Below are positions 34,020 through 45,492 of a stretch of 64,000 nucleotides of DNA, in pieces. Each line of letters opens with the position of its first letter. The stretch's first letter is position 1. The notes below the pieces were generated by a model that had not been told where the DNA came from, did no database searches, and saw only the letters and a list, made by a program, of their open reading frames with translations. Location of the stretch: assembly GCA_963854835.1 (NCBI GenBank), contig OY978530.1:7272854-7336853 (forward strand), read 5' to 3'. Source of the DNA: Megamerina dolium. Lineage: Eukaryota; Arthropoda; Insecta; Diptera; Megamerinidae. A program made the translations under genes and the position numbers.

Positions 34020-34585
34020 CCTTTGTTGCCTTTGGAGCAGCTGTCCGCAAGTGAAAAATCGCCTTTCGACGTCTCTCGGCTTTAACTCGTATGGTACCCA
34101 ATTTCCTTGCTTTGGCTTGGCGTGTAACTTCGAACAATTTGGCAAGTTCTTCTTGCGTTTGACACGAGTCGTCATCGAGTAATGCCTCCAATTCAGCATC
34201 TTCAAACTTCTTCGGCTGTCCTGGACGTTCTTTGTCTTCCACATCAAAATCACCACTTCTGAAACGCACAAACCACCTCTCGCATGTTGAAACTGAAAGA
34301 GCACACTCCGGATAAGCTTCGGAGAGTAATCGATGCGATTCAGCTGCACTTTTCTCCAAATTAAAGAAGTAAATCAAAACTTCCCGCAAATGCTGTTTTG
34401 TGGGCACAAAACTTGACATATTGAGAGCCAAAAAAAACTATGTTGTTTACACTCCCGGCAAATGACACATACTGAAAATGAAAGCTATGGAATGAGGTTA
34501 TGACATGAATATAGTTTCAGTATTGTCTGATGCTTATATCCCGAACTACGCCATCTGTTGTAAATCCCGCATTTTTAATTTGCGC
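34020..34585 (-). pseudogene. Mauritiana-like mariner, N-terminal half
   Basis: The minus strand from about 34420 reads MSSFVPTKQHLREVLIYFFN then LEKSAAESHRLLSEAYPE, STCERWFVRFRSGDFDVEDK, ERPGQPKKFEDAELEALLDD and CQTQEELAKLFEVTRQA, the two HTH modules of a mauritiana-subfamily transposase as in Drosophila Mos1. A small deletion shifts the frame after VTRQA; KLGTWVPYELKPRDVERR-like words continue until about 34020, where the element is cut. No catalytic aspartate remains. The 5' non-coding part runs to about 34585, next to a (TA)n tract. Confidence 0.85.
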
Positions 34586-34587
34586 TC

Positions 34588-34731
<144 letters not shown>

Positions 34732-34734
34732 TTC

Positions 34735-35066
34735 TTTGCTTAACGGGAAAATTTCACTCAATTAGTACATCAGTGAGAAAATTTTACTCAATCAGTACAT
34801 ACTCAGAATATAAAACAAACCCGAATAGCTTTTTTAAGGGAATTTATATAATTAATATAATTATGCTCATTAATTAATTTATATATTTAATAAACATGTA
34901 TATACGTAATACCCTTAAAGTAATATTTTTTCTCAAATTTTCTTTTTCTTTATATAAAATTGGATATGGCAACACTGGTGAAATTGGAGTTGACTTTCCA
35001 TTTTGTATTGAAACCAACAACAATTTTTTTGATTAGCGTTCAATTGATTGGTAATATAACCACGGC
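34735..35066. other. Unassigned AT-rich DNA
   Basis: No feature recognised between the microsatellite and the inverted RTE scrap. Confidence 0.5.
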
Positions 35067-35165
35067 ATTAGTAGGCTGTGGAAAGCGACTTGATAATCAA
35101 CAAATAGATGTTGCGTGTCGATCTGTTTTTCTTGAGTCTTCTCCAGGATTTGGCTTAGTTTGAAA
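35067..35165 (-). mobile_element. RTE fragment, inverted relative to its neighbour
   Basis: Matches 6400-6485 (TAATCAACAA, GTCGATCTGTTTTTCTTG, TTCTCCAGGATTTGG, GTTTGAAAATCT), i.e. the RT region on the minus strand. The plus-strand RTE copy that follows at 35200 still has the same RT region, so this is a duplicate piece of a different insertion and not its missing 5' end. Confidence 0.85.
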
Positions 35166-35202
35166 ATCTTCATTTATTATATATAAGTATATAGCGAAAT
35201 CC

Positions 35203-36326
35203 TTGCTGAACAATGTGACCAAAGGGAGCTTTTTTCAGCGCCTCGAAGAAGCTTACGACCGCTGCCCCCGCCACGATATCAAAATCGTGCTTGGCGACTT
35301 TAATGCTAAGGTGGGCAAGGTAGGTACCTTTGGTCCAACTGTCGGAAAATTCAGCCTATATCAGAACTCCTCCGATAACGGAATGAGGCTGATAGACTTC
35401 GCCGCAGCACGAAACATGGTAATTGGTGGTACCAGATTCCAGCATCTCGACATCCACAAAGCGACATGGCTGTCTCCAGATCAACGTACAAGAAATCAAA
35501 TTGATCATGTGGTGATTGACGGAAGGCATGCTTCCAGTGTGATAGACGTGAAATCGATCCGTGGTGCCCACATCGACTCGGATCACTACCTTGTTGCAGC
35601 TCAGGTGCGCACACGCCTATGCGCACACGCAAATAACAAGAGAAGTCCCATACAGAGAAAGCTCGACGTCAGTAAGCTAAGATCACCAGAGACAGCAGAT
35701 GCATTTTCCACTCGACTATCGGATCTGCTTATGCAGAACACTCCCCCACTTGATGATACATGCGCACGGTGGACACATATATCCCACTCCATGACTACTG
35801 CTGCCGAGGAGGTAATCGGATATTACCGGCCTCTGAGGAATGAGTGGTATGATCAGGAGTGTCGCGACGCTACCGCAGAGAAAGACGCTGCCTACAGAAA
35901 AACCCTACGTGCAGGCGTAACTCGAGCTGTTAAGGAGCGGTGCAGAGAGAGAGAAGGAGTGCAGATAGACGTCTTTTAAGGCGAAATAAGAGGGAGCTGG
36001 AAAGACGCGAGTGTGAGGAGATAGAGATGTGTACCGACAAGAATGAGACTCGAAAATTCTTCAAACAGATCAAGCGCCTGAGTGGCGGTTTAACTCCCGG
36101 AGCCTCTTCTTGTCGTGATGGAAATGGGAATCTGGTTAAAGATGTCCAGAGTGTACTGAGCCTATGGAGGGACCATTTCTCCACGTTACTGAATGGCGAT
36201 GCTACTAACAATTCCGCCAGTGGAGAAGATTGCACGATAACCTCAATTACAGATGATGGTTTTGATGTTCCACCACCCGACTATAACGAGGTTAAAACGG
36301 CCATTTTAAGGCTGAAGAACAATTAA
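35203..36326 (+). pseudogene. RTE endonuclease end and linker (copy C)
   Basis: The endonuclease motifs are intact here: VLGDFNAKVGKVG (about residues 29-41), RNQIDHVVIDGRHAS and IDSDHYLVAAQVRTRLC with the SDH motif. The linker has MTTAAEEVIGYYRPLRNEWY and DQECRDATAEKDAAYRKTLR. A frameshift at 35955-35975 moves the coding frame to 35940-36326, which ends AILRLKNN at a TAA where the intact family has Lys (KNNKAAG). Confidence 0.85.
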
Positions 36327-36344
36327 GCTGCAGGTGCTGATGGC

Positions 36345-37710
36345 ATGCCTGCCGAGTTGTTTAAAACCGGAGGCGATGAGCTGCTCACCCGCATGCACCA
36401 GCTCATAAGCAGTATATGGTCGGATGAAAGCATGCCTGATGATTGGAGGCTCAGTGTTCTCTGTCCTGTACATAAAAAAGTCGACCACACAATTTGCGCG
36501 AACTACCGTGGCATAAGTCTCCTGAGCATCGCATACAAGGTTCTATCGAGTGTATTGTGTGAAAGATTGAAGCCCATGCTCAGCAACCTGATTGGATCTT
36601 ATCAGTGTGGCTTCAGACCTGGTAAATCCACCATCGACCAGATTTTCACACTGCTCCAAATCCTGGAGAAGACCCAAGAAAAACAGATCGACACACACCA
36701 CCTATTTGTTGATAATAAAGCCGCTTTCGACAGTCCGGTAAGGGATTACCTCTACGCAACAATGTCTGAGTTCGGTATTTCTGCAAAGCTCATTCGACTT
36801 TGTAGAATGACACTGCATAACTCCCGTTATGCAGTGAAAATTGGGAAGGACCTCTCCGCACTATTTAATACCCAACGGGGTTCTACGACATAATGGCACT
36901 ATCTTCAACAAAAGTGTCATGCTGTTAGCGTATGCCGACGATATTGACATAATCGGCATGAACACACGAGCAGTCAGTGCAGCATTCTCAGAGTTGGAAA
37001 GAGAGTCGCGTCGGATGGGTCTCACGGTGAACGAGGGCAAGACGAAGTATCTAGTGTCAACAAACAAAGAGTCCCGGCGTCTTGGACAGCACGTCACTGT
37101 TGAAAACTACGCTTTTGAAGTAGTAAATGACTTTGTCTATCTTGGAACCAGCATTAACAGCAGTAATGACGTCAGCTTGGAGATCATGCGTAGGATAACT
37201 CTTGCTAACAGGTGTTACTTTGGGCTGAGTAAGCAATTGAGAAGTCGAGCCCTCTCTCGAAGAACGAAAACTACACTCTACAAGTCTCTCATCATGCCTG
37301 TCCTAACATATGGCGCTGAAGCCAAGACAATTTCCACCTCGGATGAGCGACTGCTTGGAGTTTTCGAGAGAAAAGTCCTACGCAAGATCTTTGGACCTAT
37401 TTGCGTTGGTGGCGAATACCGAATAAGGTACAACCATGAGCTGTACGAGCTGTATGCCGATATTGACATAGTAAAGCGCATCAAAATTCAGCGGCTGCGC
37501 TGGCTAGGTCATGTGGAGCGAATGGAAGAACACGCTCCAGCTAAGAAGGTGTTATATTCGGAACCCGCTGGAGGACGGCGCAGAAGAGGAAGACCAAACC
37601 TCCTGTGGAAAGACCAAGTACTGGAGAACCTGACGGCGTTTGGAATTTCTAACTGGCGCCAGCTAGCGAAGAACAGAGATGGCTGGCGAAGCATGTTATT
37701 TTCGGCCTAA
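36345..37710 (+). pseudogene. RTE reverse transcriptase and C-terminus (copy C), motif B deleted
   Basis: The first piece (36345-36893) runs MPAELFKTGGDELLTRMHQL, NYRGISLLSIAYKVLSSVL, CGFRPGKSTIDQIFTLLQIL, HHLFVDNKAAFDSPVRDYL up to LFNTQRG. About 24 residues including the GFRQGDSLSCDFFNLI motif are then missing, and the frame shifts. The second piece (36841-37710, real coding from about 36888) has LRHNGTIFNKS, catalytic LAYADDIDIIG, the thumb and the RLRWLGHVERMEEHAPAKKV...GRRRRGRPNLLW tail ending at FSA*. Without motif B the enzyme would be dead. Confidence 0.88.
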
Positions 37711-37747
37711 ATCGATATTCGGTTGTTATGGCCACATAAGAAGAAGA

Positions 37748-37749
<2 letters not shown>

Positions 37750-37792
<43 letters not shown>

Positions 37793-37830
37793 TCTATATA
37801 TATATATATATATATATATATCTATTAATA

Positions 37831-37907
<77 letters not shown>

Positions 37908-37923
37908 AATTTCTATTAATATC

Positions 37924-38004
<81 letters not shown>

Positions 38005-38020
38005 ACATATATATATATAT
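37750..38020. repeat. (TA)n microsatellite
   Basis: About 270 bp of TA with TTAATATC interruptions, fused to the AAG-type tail of the RTE copy. Confidence 0.95.
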
Positions 38021-38035
38021 GCAAAAAATGAGACT

Positions 38036-38587
38036 GGGCCGGGATGTATCCAGGATCACTTTCGCACTTTTGATCTCTTTATATGGAGTGAACTGTTCCC
38101 TTTTGTTCGAGCTAGGGCATGCTAGAGACCAATTGTGCCCTTTTATACCCAAATGGGTATAAATGTAGATAGTACGGTTAGAAATTTTCATTCAATGCAT
38201 TGTAATTCTTAATTATATTTTCTTTTCAATTATTTGACAATTTACCCATTTTTGCTTTACAAAACATAATAATTTATTTTCATTCATTGAATTATAATTT
38301 TCGATTCATATATTTCTAATTTAAATGTACAAATCAATTTTACGTATTTTCTACTTTTGGATTCGAATGTGGGAACCCACAACATCATGTGTTTCACTAC
38401 CGTATATTCAATCGCCGTCGCTCTACCAATTATGCTAACTTGCAACGTATCATTGTTAATTTAAAAGCGAATAACTTGAAAGTGTAGAAAATCTCTAAAT
38501 ACAAGAATTAATTTAAAAATTGATCCCGAAAAGATTAATCCCGAACTACTCTCTTTAGAGATTAGTTGCATATTTTCTGCAGCGTAT
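38036..38587. other. Unassigned DNA with a tRNA-like scrap
   Basis: The minus strand of about 38440-38365 contains TTAGCATAATTGGTAGAGCG, an A-box-like start, and GGGTTCCCACATTCGAATCC further on, a broken B box. It may be an old tRNA-derived SINE head. The rest is unassigned. Confidence 0.35.
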
Positions 38588-39319
38588 ATATATACCACCT
38601 TGTTAAAAAGTGACCGGAATAACCACCGTGTGGCGCTCCCATCGTTCCAAGTTGTGTTCTGTTCTTTTTTGCTAAGTTGGTACATCTGTTGTTGATATGC
38701 CCTCGCAATCTTAGCGTCATAGCTTGACATTTGTAAAAGTTACTTATACTTACTTACTTACTTATGTGGCCATAACAACCGAATATCGAATATGTTGGCG
38801 ATTTTTTACAATTTTCAATCAATTTCATGTAAAAAATAGAGACCGTGTTGACATCGCAAAAGGTTTTATTTTGCGAGGATTTGCGAGGCTGAATCCGATC
38901 CCACATTCATCAAAAAGATCATTACTGGAGACGAGATGTGGGTTTATGAGTACGACGGAGAGAGACCAGAATTGTGGGCAGAAAACTCGTAGATTTTGCA
39001 CCATGATAACTCACCGTCGCACAGTGCCATCATTATTCGTAATTTTTTGACAAAAAATTCAGCAAATACCATCCAACAGCCACCGGGTCCACCTGATTTG
39101 GCTCCCTGTGACTTCTTTCGTTCAATCGAGTTAAAAAATTCTTCTCTTGGCTACGTAACTTATGCAAATGTCAAGCTATGACGCTAAGATTTAGAGGGAA
39201 TATCAACATCAACAACATCAATATCAACAACAGATGTACCAACAAAAAAAAAACAGAATTCAAATTGGAACGATGGGAGCGCCACACGGTGGTTATTCCG
39301 GTAACTTTTTGATCAAAGT

Positions 39320-39326
<7 letters not shown>
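38588..39326 (+). mobile_element. Mariner-type element with ~150-bp terminal inverted repeats
   Basis: The left arm (38588-38743) and right arm (39154-39326) are inverted copies: TATATACCAC at the tips, ACCGGAATAACCACCGTGTG inside and AGCTTGACATTTG at the inner end. The right arm is longer by an ATCAAC-type repeat. The centre encodes mariner remains: IITGDEMWVYEYDGE (38915-38960, first Asp), HHDNSPSHSAIII (39000-39040, second Asp) and PPDLAPCDFF (39088-39117, third Asp), with 34 residues between the last two. The DNA-binding half is missing and an RTE 3' stub sits in its place. The tips abut TA repeats on both sides. Confidence 0.85.
38744..38788 (-). mobile_element. RTE 3'-end stub (about 45 bp)
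   Basis: Reads ACTTACTTACTTACTTATGTGGCCATAAC... as at 5317-5355, i.e. the last ~30 bp of an RTE copy and its AAGT-repeat tail on the minus strand. It lies inside the mariner-type element, just after the left inverted repeat. Confidence 0.88.
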
Positions 39327-39580
<254 letters not shown>

Positions 39581-39589
39581 GAATGTTAT

Positions 39590-40787
39590 ACAAATGAAAT
39601 ATTAAATATATATGTTTTTTGTGATTTCAGTTAAATTTATGTAGAATGTTATAAATCCTAATGTTACGCCTTTTCCCACAAAAAATTACTATCGTTGGCA
39701 ATCATGGGACTGTATGTTTTTTAGTAGTACCTTAGCTTAGCTTAGCCACTGCTGTTGATATTTTCTTTATATTGTACATTTGTTTTTGTTTTTATTGCAC
39801 GAGCTTCCAACTTCAAGATTATCAAATGATCATGAATTTTAACCAAAGAAGTGTAGTCTGTTGTTGTTGTAGTATTACTATTGTCATTGTTAATAGCCAC
39901 ATGACATACGACGCAAAATATACAGCAACATTGACCTTGAGCCGATTTTCCCATTTCCACGACTTTGAACTGACAACGACGATCACATGACAACCAACAG
40001 CTTACAGTTAAATAGAAGACTTACGATATTGCTTACGTTGTTTTCGTTGTTGTTGTAGATCGTGTAGAGCGTTTTCAGTGAGAATATTATGTGGCATTTT
40101 CTCATCAGTAAAAATGATGTCTATTGTTGTTTCAAAAGAAAAACAAAAATTAAAAGAGGAGACAGAATTACTGGAAATTATCATCAAATGCATACTAACT
40201 GAAGTTGAAAGAATGGAACAAGAAATATGATAAAGAAAGGAAGAAGATAGTAAGTGAAAAACAGAAAGATGAGAAGAAATAAATGGATCGTAGCACAATA
40301 AAATGGCAAATGAATACGGAATATGGTGTATATTATATTATGACGTAGAGACAATTTTGTGAAGGGGGATCATTCCTCTTGTAAAAACACTCAATATTCG
40401 TAAACTGCCTTAGATTCCACAAATAGATTCGCTGTATTATGTCATTTTTGCTCGCACTTGCACGTACTTCTGTTGTTCATCTAACCCATAAGCATCGGTA
40501 TTTAATTCAAAATTTTCCACTAACATCTAGGATAACTTTAATAAAATCTTCTGAACCTTGTTTTTTTGTTTCATCAGCTTGTTTTTTTATGTTAACGGTT
40601 TAACCAGATGCTGCAGCATTTCGTTGTTCTCTGCTATTTTTTCTAAGCTACCGTCGTTGTTGTTTTGCTGATTCCGTACAACTCCTGCTGCCATTTTACA
40701 CTTTTCTGCTTCGCTGCTTGGCTTCAAGTGCTCCAACTGCCGCTGCCGGTCAAAGAACTGTAAGAACAATCTGATCTTCATTAAAGT
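39590..40787. other. Unassigned DNA
   Basis: Contains TTGTTGTTG/CAACAACAA runs (39855, 40045, 40655) but no recognisable gene or transposon. Short frames on both strands at 39740-40300 are not supported by any family resemblance. Confidence 0.45.
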
Positions 40788-41035
40788 TGTGCTGGTATAC
40801 CCTAAGGTTGTAGGTCCAATCCTCTACCTACTCTACATATACGATTTACCATCAATTGAAGGAGTCACCATAGGTACTTTTGCTGATAACACTGCTGTGT
40901 TAGCCGTTGACATTCTTTCGCACTTCCTCTAAACGTCAAAAAGTGCTAGAAAAAAATTCGAAAATCAGACCAGGATACAATCACACTCAAACGAGATATC
41001 TGCCAACCCATCAAGCTCAACAATATATATACACC
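40788..41035 (+). pseudogene. Jockey-type RT fragment (motifs B-C), catalytic Asp lost
   Basis: The plus strand reads PKVVGPILYLLYIYDLPSIE then GVTIGTFADNTAVLAVD, the motif B to motif C part of a Jockey-type reverse transcriptase. The second Asp of the FADD box is Asn. The frame stops soon after (SHFL*). A SINE head of opposite orientation follows. Confidence 0.75.
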
Positions 41036-41041
41036 CCATGA

Positions 41042-41284
<243 letters not shown>

Positions 41285-41289
41285 TTATT

Positions 41290-41521
41290 TTATATAAACC
41301 CTTCGGAAATGGTTGATTGAGTCACTTCCAAGGATTCTTGTCTCTCCTTGTCTTCCTTCTGAATCGTCTGAATCATTACTCACAAATCGAAGTCGACGGA
41401 GCATGCACACGATAAACTTCCAAGCTTCCTGCAGCATACGACAACTCTTAGCTGCAGAATTTTGTAAATGAAAGCAAAGAAGTATTCTTTCCGCATATTG
41501 TTTTTCGTTTGTACTTGACAT
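41290..41521 (-). pseudogene. Mariner transposase N-terminal fragment
   Basis: MSSTNEKQYAERILLCFHLQ then NSAAKSCRMLQEA is the first HTH helix region of a mariner transposase. Further down, mixed frames still show DKERQ and EVTQSTISE, the second HTH region. No catalytic motif is present. It differs from the mauritiana-like fragment at 34.4 kb. Confidence 0.7.
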
Positions 41522-41524
41522 ATT

Positions 41525-41876
41525 TGATACTTCACCCGCCTGCAGAAATAATCTACAAACGATCTCCTATGCTAATGGAAAACAGTTCAGGAATGGTTGC
41601 ACAACTGAGTGTATATCATAAAACACCGGAAATTTCAAGCAAACGTGTTAAGGTGTATATTTACTGCTGAATGTTAAGTGCAACAGATTGCAATAAATAG
41701 TTAAATTAAAAAAAAAAACGATTGCAATAGAGTTATTTTTGCTTTTGCATAACCAAACTCCACGATTTTTATTGTTCAGCCACAACGAGGCTATCAGTTG
41801 TGCTCCAGATGTAATATTGTTGTTCCTGAAAAGTTATATTTTATTTGATATAAAAGCAACTGAAAGATAATACAAT
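41525..41876. other. Unassigned AT-rich DNA
   Basis: May include mariner 5' non-coding sequence. Nothing else recognised. Confidence 0.4.
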
Positions 41877-42236
41877 ATTACGTTTTTATTTTGTGTACAT
41901 ATAATCCTCACTCTAATTGACCCTGTTTAATCACTGGATTCTGTCAATAGTATTTACAACATTCTTTTGTACTAACTATATCCAAGAATAATTTGTTTAA
42001 GCAATACTTCTATTTACAATCACTCTTTAATATACTTGCTACTTTAACTTGCTATTGTGTTATGTTGCCTCGACGACTATCGAAATTGAATTAAATCACT
42101 CGTCAGCAAGCTCGCCCTATTTATTATCCGTAGCAAGGTTTTAGAATTTTCCTTTATAATTATAGAGTATGTTCTTTTTCTTTTTTGTTTAATTGTTCTG
42201 ATTAGCACGATATTCACAATTAGTGATGACGATATA
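41877..42236 (-). repeat. 3' LTR of the second Gypsy copy
   Basis: TATTACGTTTTTATTTTGTG and CTGGATTCTGTCAATA correspond to the LTR start at 8393. It includes CCCTATTTATTATCC at the TATA-box position and ends around GACGATATACTAG. It is about 70-75% similar to the first copy's LTR by eye. Confidence 0.7.
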
Positions 42237-42757
42237 CTAGATCATAAATGTTTTGTTATTATCTCTTATGGTTCTTCCCAATGAGTCTGTAGATTAGGGG
42301 ACAAGCCTTTTTTTCGTCGTTGATTATAAAGCATTACAAATCATACCTGGCCTTCATCTTATCGCTTATTATTTGTGATCGCTCTCTGATGAACTGATGT
42401 ACTTCATCCAACTGCTTTCGCTTTTTGCTGGAGTAGTTACCTTCCGTTGTTCTCGCTGGTGTTGTGCGCATCGATGTTCCATGAGAAACATTCGTATATC
42501 CACTTCCCAGCCTTTTTGGTATATATCTAAAACCTTTCTCAGATATTCCTTCAAAATACGGTTAAACCGTTCTGGCATGCCTTCAGATTATGGATGTAAA
42601 GGTGTTGTATTTACGAGTTTCGTATATATCCAACATACGGAACAACTGATTCGAAATTACGATCTTGGTCTGAGTGTAACTTCATCTGTACACCAAAACG
42701 ACGAATACATCGGCAAGTGTACTACCTTCTTGATTTGGAATAAGGTATACTTCAGGC

Positions 42758-43129
42758 GTGTGGAGTGTAGAATCTGTCTGGAGCAGGATGGAACGTCGGT
42801 CCATATTTTTTAGGAATGTCCAGGCCAGGCTTCGCCCCAAACACTTTTAGCTGAGTTTCCCAACACCATCTTCAATTATCAAAAGTCCGACAAGATCAAT
42901 TCTATCTTTCATTTAAAAGGTAGAGGAGATTCTAGTGTCGTAGATGAGCTTGGGTACAAAAGACCTCGTATGGTCGCAGTGACCGTAACACTTGTGGTTG
43001 GAACTCAGAGGTATCAGCCGTAGGGCTCATATCCTCTAACAAACCTCGGTCTGGTTTCGCGTGGTCCACTTAATGAACAATGAGTTTGTAGTTGCTCCAA
43101 CGTCACGCTCTCTTTTGATTGATTGATTG
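42758..43129 (+). mobile_element. LINE 3' tail inserted in the Gypsy, 11-bp target duplication
   Basis: ATACTTCAGGC is at 42747-42757 and again at 43130-43140, both matching single-copy Gypsy sequence. The insert encodes VECRICLEQDGTSVHIF*EC (C-terminal CCHC-type motif) and further ORF2 C-terminal residues to VVGTQRYQP*, then a 3' UTR and a (TTGA)n tail (GATTGATTGATTGA). It is a 5'-truncated non-LTR element of unassigned clade. Confidence 0.9.
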
Positions 43130-43309
43130 ATACTTCAGGCCATTTACTGAATAATCTGTAACCACCAGAACATACTTGTGCCTGCGTTGCTTGTAGGAAA
43201 TGGCTCAGCTATATCCATACCAATTCGTTCAAATAGAGCACCCACCGTGTACTGATGCATTTCCTTAGACTTCTCTTAGTGGTATCTTTGGCCATTGTAC
43301 ATTGCTTAC

Positions 43310-43532
43310 TGTTAGAAAAACGCAACCAGTTAAACGATGTTCCAGGATTTAGATTCAGATATATATTTGAGATGTTGAAATGTGATGTTACAAATGCAGC
43401 TGACAAAATCAAACAGAGGAAGAGACAAGACAGGAAACGAAACACATCATGTGTGACAAGCAAGCACAAGTCACAAGTGAAGTGTCAAACAGCCGAATGT
43501 TGAATTGAACATACTCCTACGATATTACAACA
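43310..43532. repeat. Solo LTR with 5-bp target duplication
   Basis: The insert starts TGTTAGAAAA and ends ATTACAACA, i.e. TG...CA ends with a TGTT/AACA inverted terminus. CTTAC precedes (43305-43309) and follows (43533-43537). Removing the insert plus one CTTAC gives ATTGCTTACACTTACGAATCC, matching the intact Gypsy at about 9747. At 223 bp with a 5-bp duplication it looks like a Copia- or BEL-type solo LTR left after LTR-LTR recombination. Frames on both strands inside it have no meaning. Confidence 0.9.
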
Positions 43533-43699
43533 CTTACACTTACGAATCCAATCATGGCATCCTACCCAATTAAATCATTTCTTGATTTTTCCGGTGGTCT
43601 TGGTGATGCCCAAATGCCCTCCGCTTGAAGCATTGTGATACTCAGCTATCACTGCGTTTATTCATGCCTTGGGTACCACTAGAGGATCATTAGTGATTT

Positions 43700-45165
43700 T
43701 TCCATTTTCACTTTCCCATGCTCTGACGAGGCATCCATCTCTCAAGTGCAGGCTTTGCCATTGTGCCAATTATGCCTTTGCGATTGGGTTTTCATTATCC
43801 AGTTCTTGCAAATCTGGACATACGCCCTGCTCCTTTACGAAATCTGGGTCGTTCACTGATCTTATTGGACTAGTTCGGGGGTCCATGACTTTTCCGACAA
43901 GACACTCATAAGTCGTATGTCGAAAATGTGCTCCATGCTTTCTATTCGAAAATAATGTTTGCATTTTGCAAGGACGACAAGATAGTGCATCCGCGTTCAC
44001 ATGGTGTCCTCTTTTACGATGCTCCATTTAAAAGTCAGCCGATCAATCCAATTGTCCTTCTGGATTTTTAAACTGTTATAAGCACATTAGCGCTGCGTGG
44101 TCAGTTCGTAGAGGGAATGACAAACCGTACAAATACTTATGGAAATACAGTACTCATTCTCATTGATACTGTAGTTTCTTTCTGGCTGCTACAGGATTTT
44201 ACTGTTGTATGCTATCACTTGTTCTTGCCGACCTACAATCTAAGAGAGCACATCACATATTCCATAGCTACTCGCATCTGTCTCCAAGACAAACTTTTGA
44301 CCAGGTACTGGATACGCTAATAGTGGTGTTGAGGACAATCTTTCTTTCAGCTGTCCGAGCGCATTTTGTTGTTCCACGCTCCACACAAATGGTTTGTTCT
44401 TTCTTGTTAACTCATGCAGACTGCTGGCAATGTTTGCAAATCTAGGAACAAATCGTCTATAGTAGGTACACAAGCCGAAGAAGCTTCTTAACTCGTAAAG
44501 ATTCGCCGAAATAAGCGATTCTTGAACTGCTGCTACATTGTCCTTCTGTGGTTACTTAACTTTTTGCCCGAAAAGTGATAACTCGTTCGGATTCAGTTTA
44601 AGCCCTCCTGATGTCATACGATCAAATACTTCTTTCACCTTTTCTAGGTGGTTGGTAAAATCATATCCACGTTTTCCAGTGTAGTCCAGTGTACACGTTC
44701 CATTAATCGTTCGAAAGCTTCCGGTGCATTACAAAGCCCAAATGGCATTACTATATATTGCTATAGACCATTGCCAACACTGAAAGCTGTTTTCTCTTTG
44801 TCTTCCTTACCAAGTTCCACTTGCCAGTAGCCACTTTGAAGATCAAGGGTTGGAAACCATTTCGCACCAGAGGGTGTGTTTAGAATGTCATCGTTTCTTG
44901 GCAGTGCACAGCTGTCTCTTTTCGGAATATCATTTAGCTTTCTGTAATCCACATAGAATCGACAGCACAACTGGTGAACTCCATGGGCTCGCTGGTGATT
45001 CAATAACAATTTGTTTCTATAAATCGGTAATCACCTTAGTACCTTCATCTCTTTTAGCCAATGGAAGTCGTCGTGGTGCTTGACGGATTGGTCTAGAATC
45101 TCCGGTGCACATATAATGTTTCACGATTGTTCTTCATCCACCATTTTTTTCATAAAGTTGCTTTC
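43700..45165 (-). pseudogene. Gypsy RT and RNase H remains
   Basis: RT pieces: FYVDYRKLNDIPKRDSCALP and TPSGAKWFPTLDLQSGYWQV (45009-44761), with Asp in TLDLQSGYW, then CTYYRRFVPRFANIASSLHE (44473 down). RNase H begins VLETDASSYGICDVLS (about 44290), and its end RKRGHHVNADALSCRPC lies near 43990. The YVDD box region falls in broken sequence near 44700. This shows the family normally has the enzymes that the first copy lacks. Confidence 0.85.
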
Positions 45166-45492
45166 TGGTCGACCAGTTGTTCTTACTTCAGGCTGCAGCA
45201 CTGATTTGACTGCCTGACACACTGCTTCAACCAGATCTGTTGTTTATAATTGTAGTTGGCGTACTTGTGGCAATGATCGACACATGCAACTGGCGGCTTC
45301 ATACGTCTAAGCACTAATTCTGTATTGGCATAGATATCCTTGGTATCATGACTAGAGCAGGATTCATCTCTCCATCACTTATTTCGTCGATGAATGCCTT
45401 TATTTTAATTTTCTCTATGAGTTTTCCCTAATTTCCAGAGAAAACTAGTCGTTTAATATCGGTCGTTTTCTAAGTTTATTGACTTATGTCAG

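Larger units (their letters stand above)
35200..37740 (+). mobile_element. RTE/BovB-type LINE, 5' truncated (copy C)
   Basis: Begins in mid-endonuclease (GTGACCAAAGGGAGC) and continues through linker, RT and the C-terminal domain to GGCCACATAAGAAGAAGAAG at 37730-37748. Compared with the minus-strand copy at 5.3-8.3 kb the parts are collinear, and the two copies correct each other's lesions. The tail here is AAG repeats, whereas the other copy has AAGT repeats. A (TA)n tract follows immediately. Confidence 0.9.
41877..45480 (-). mobile_element. Second Gypsy copy, decayed, with two nested insertions
   Basis: A minus-strand relative of the 8.4-12.1 kb element. The 3' LTR lies at about 41877-42236, then come the integrase C-terminus (42270-42620), core and N-terminus (42620-42757 and 43130-43700), RNase H (43700-44470), RT (44240-45160) and a piece of Gag (45165-45480). 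A LINE tail (42758-43129) and a solo LTR (43310-43532) interrupt it. Protease and zinc knuckles are missing: RT joins Gag near 45163. The 5' LTR is absent. Many stops and indels make it much older than the first copy. Confidence 0.88.

Noticed and set aside
35067..35200. Twin-priming 5' inversion of the RTE copy
   Set aside because: The inverted piece duplicates RT sequence still present downstream; twin priming would invert the missing 5' part.
43209..43503. Small proteins at 43209-43469 (-) and 43255-43503 (+)
   Set aside because: They lie in a solo LTR and its Gypsy host, and match nothing.
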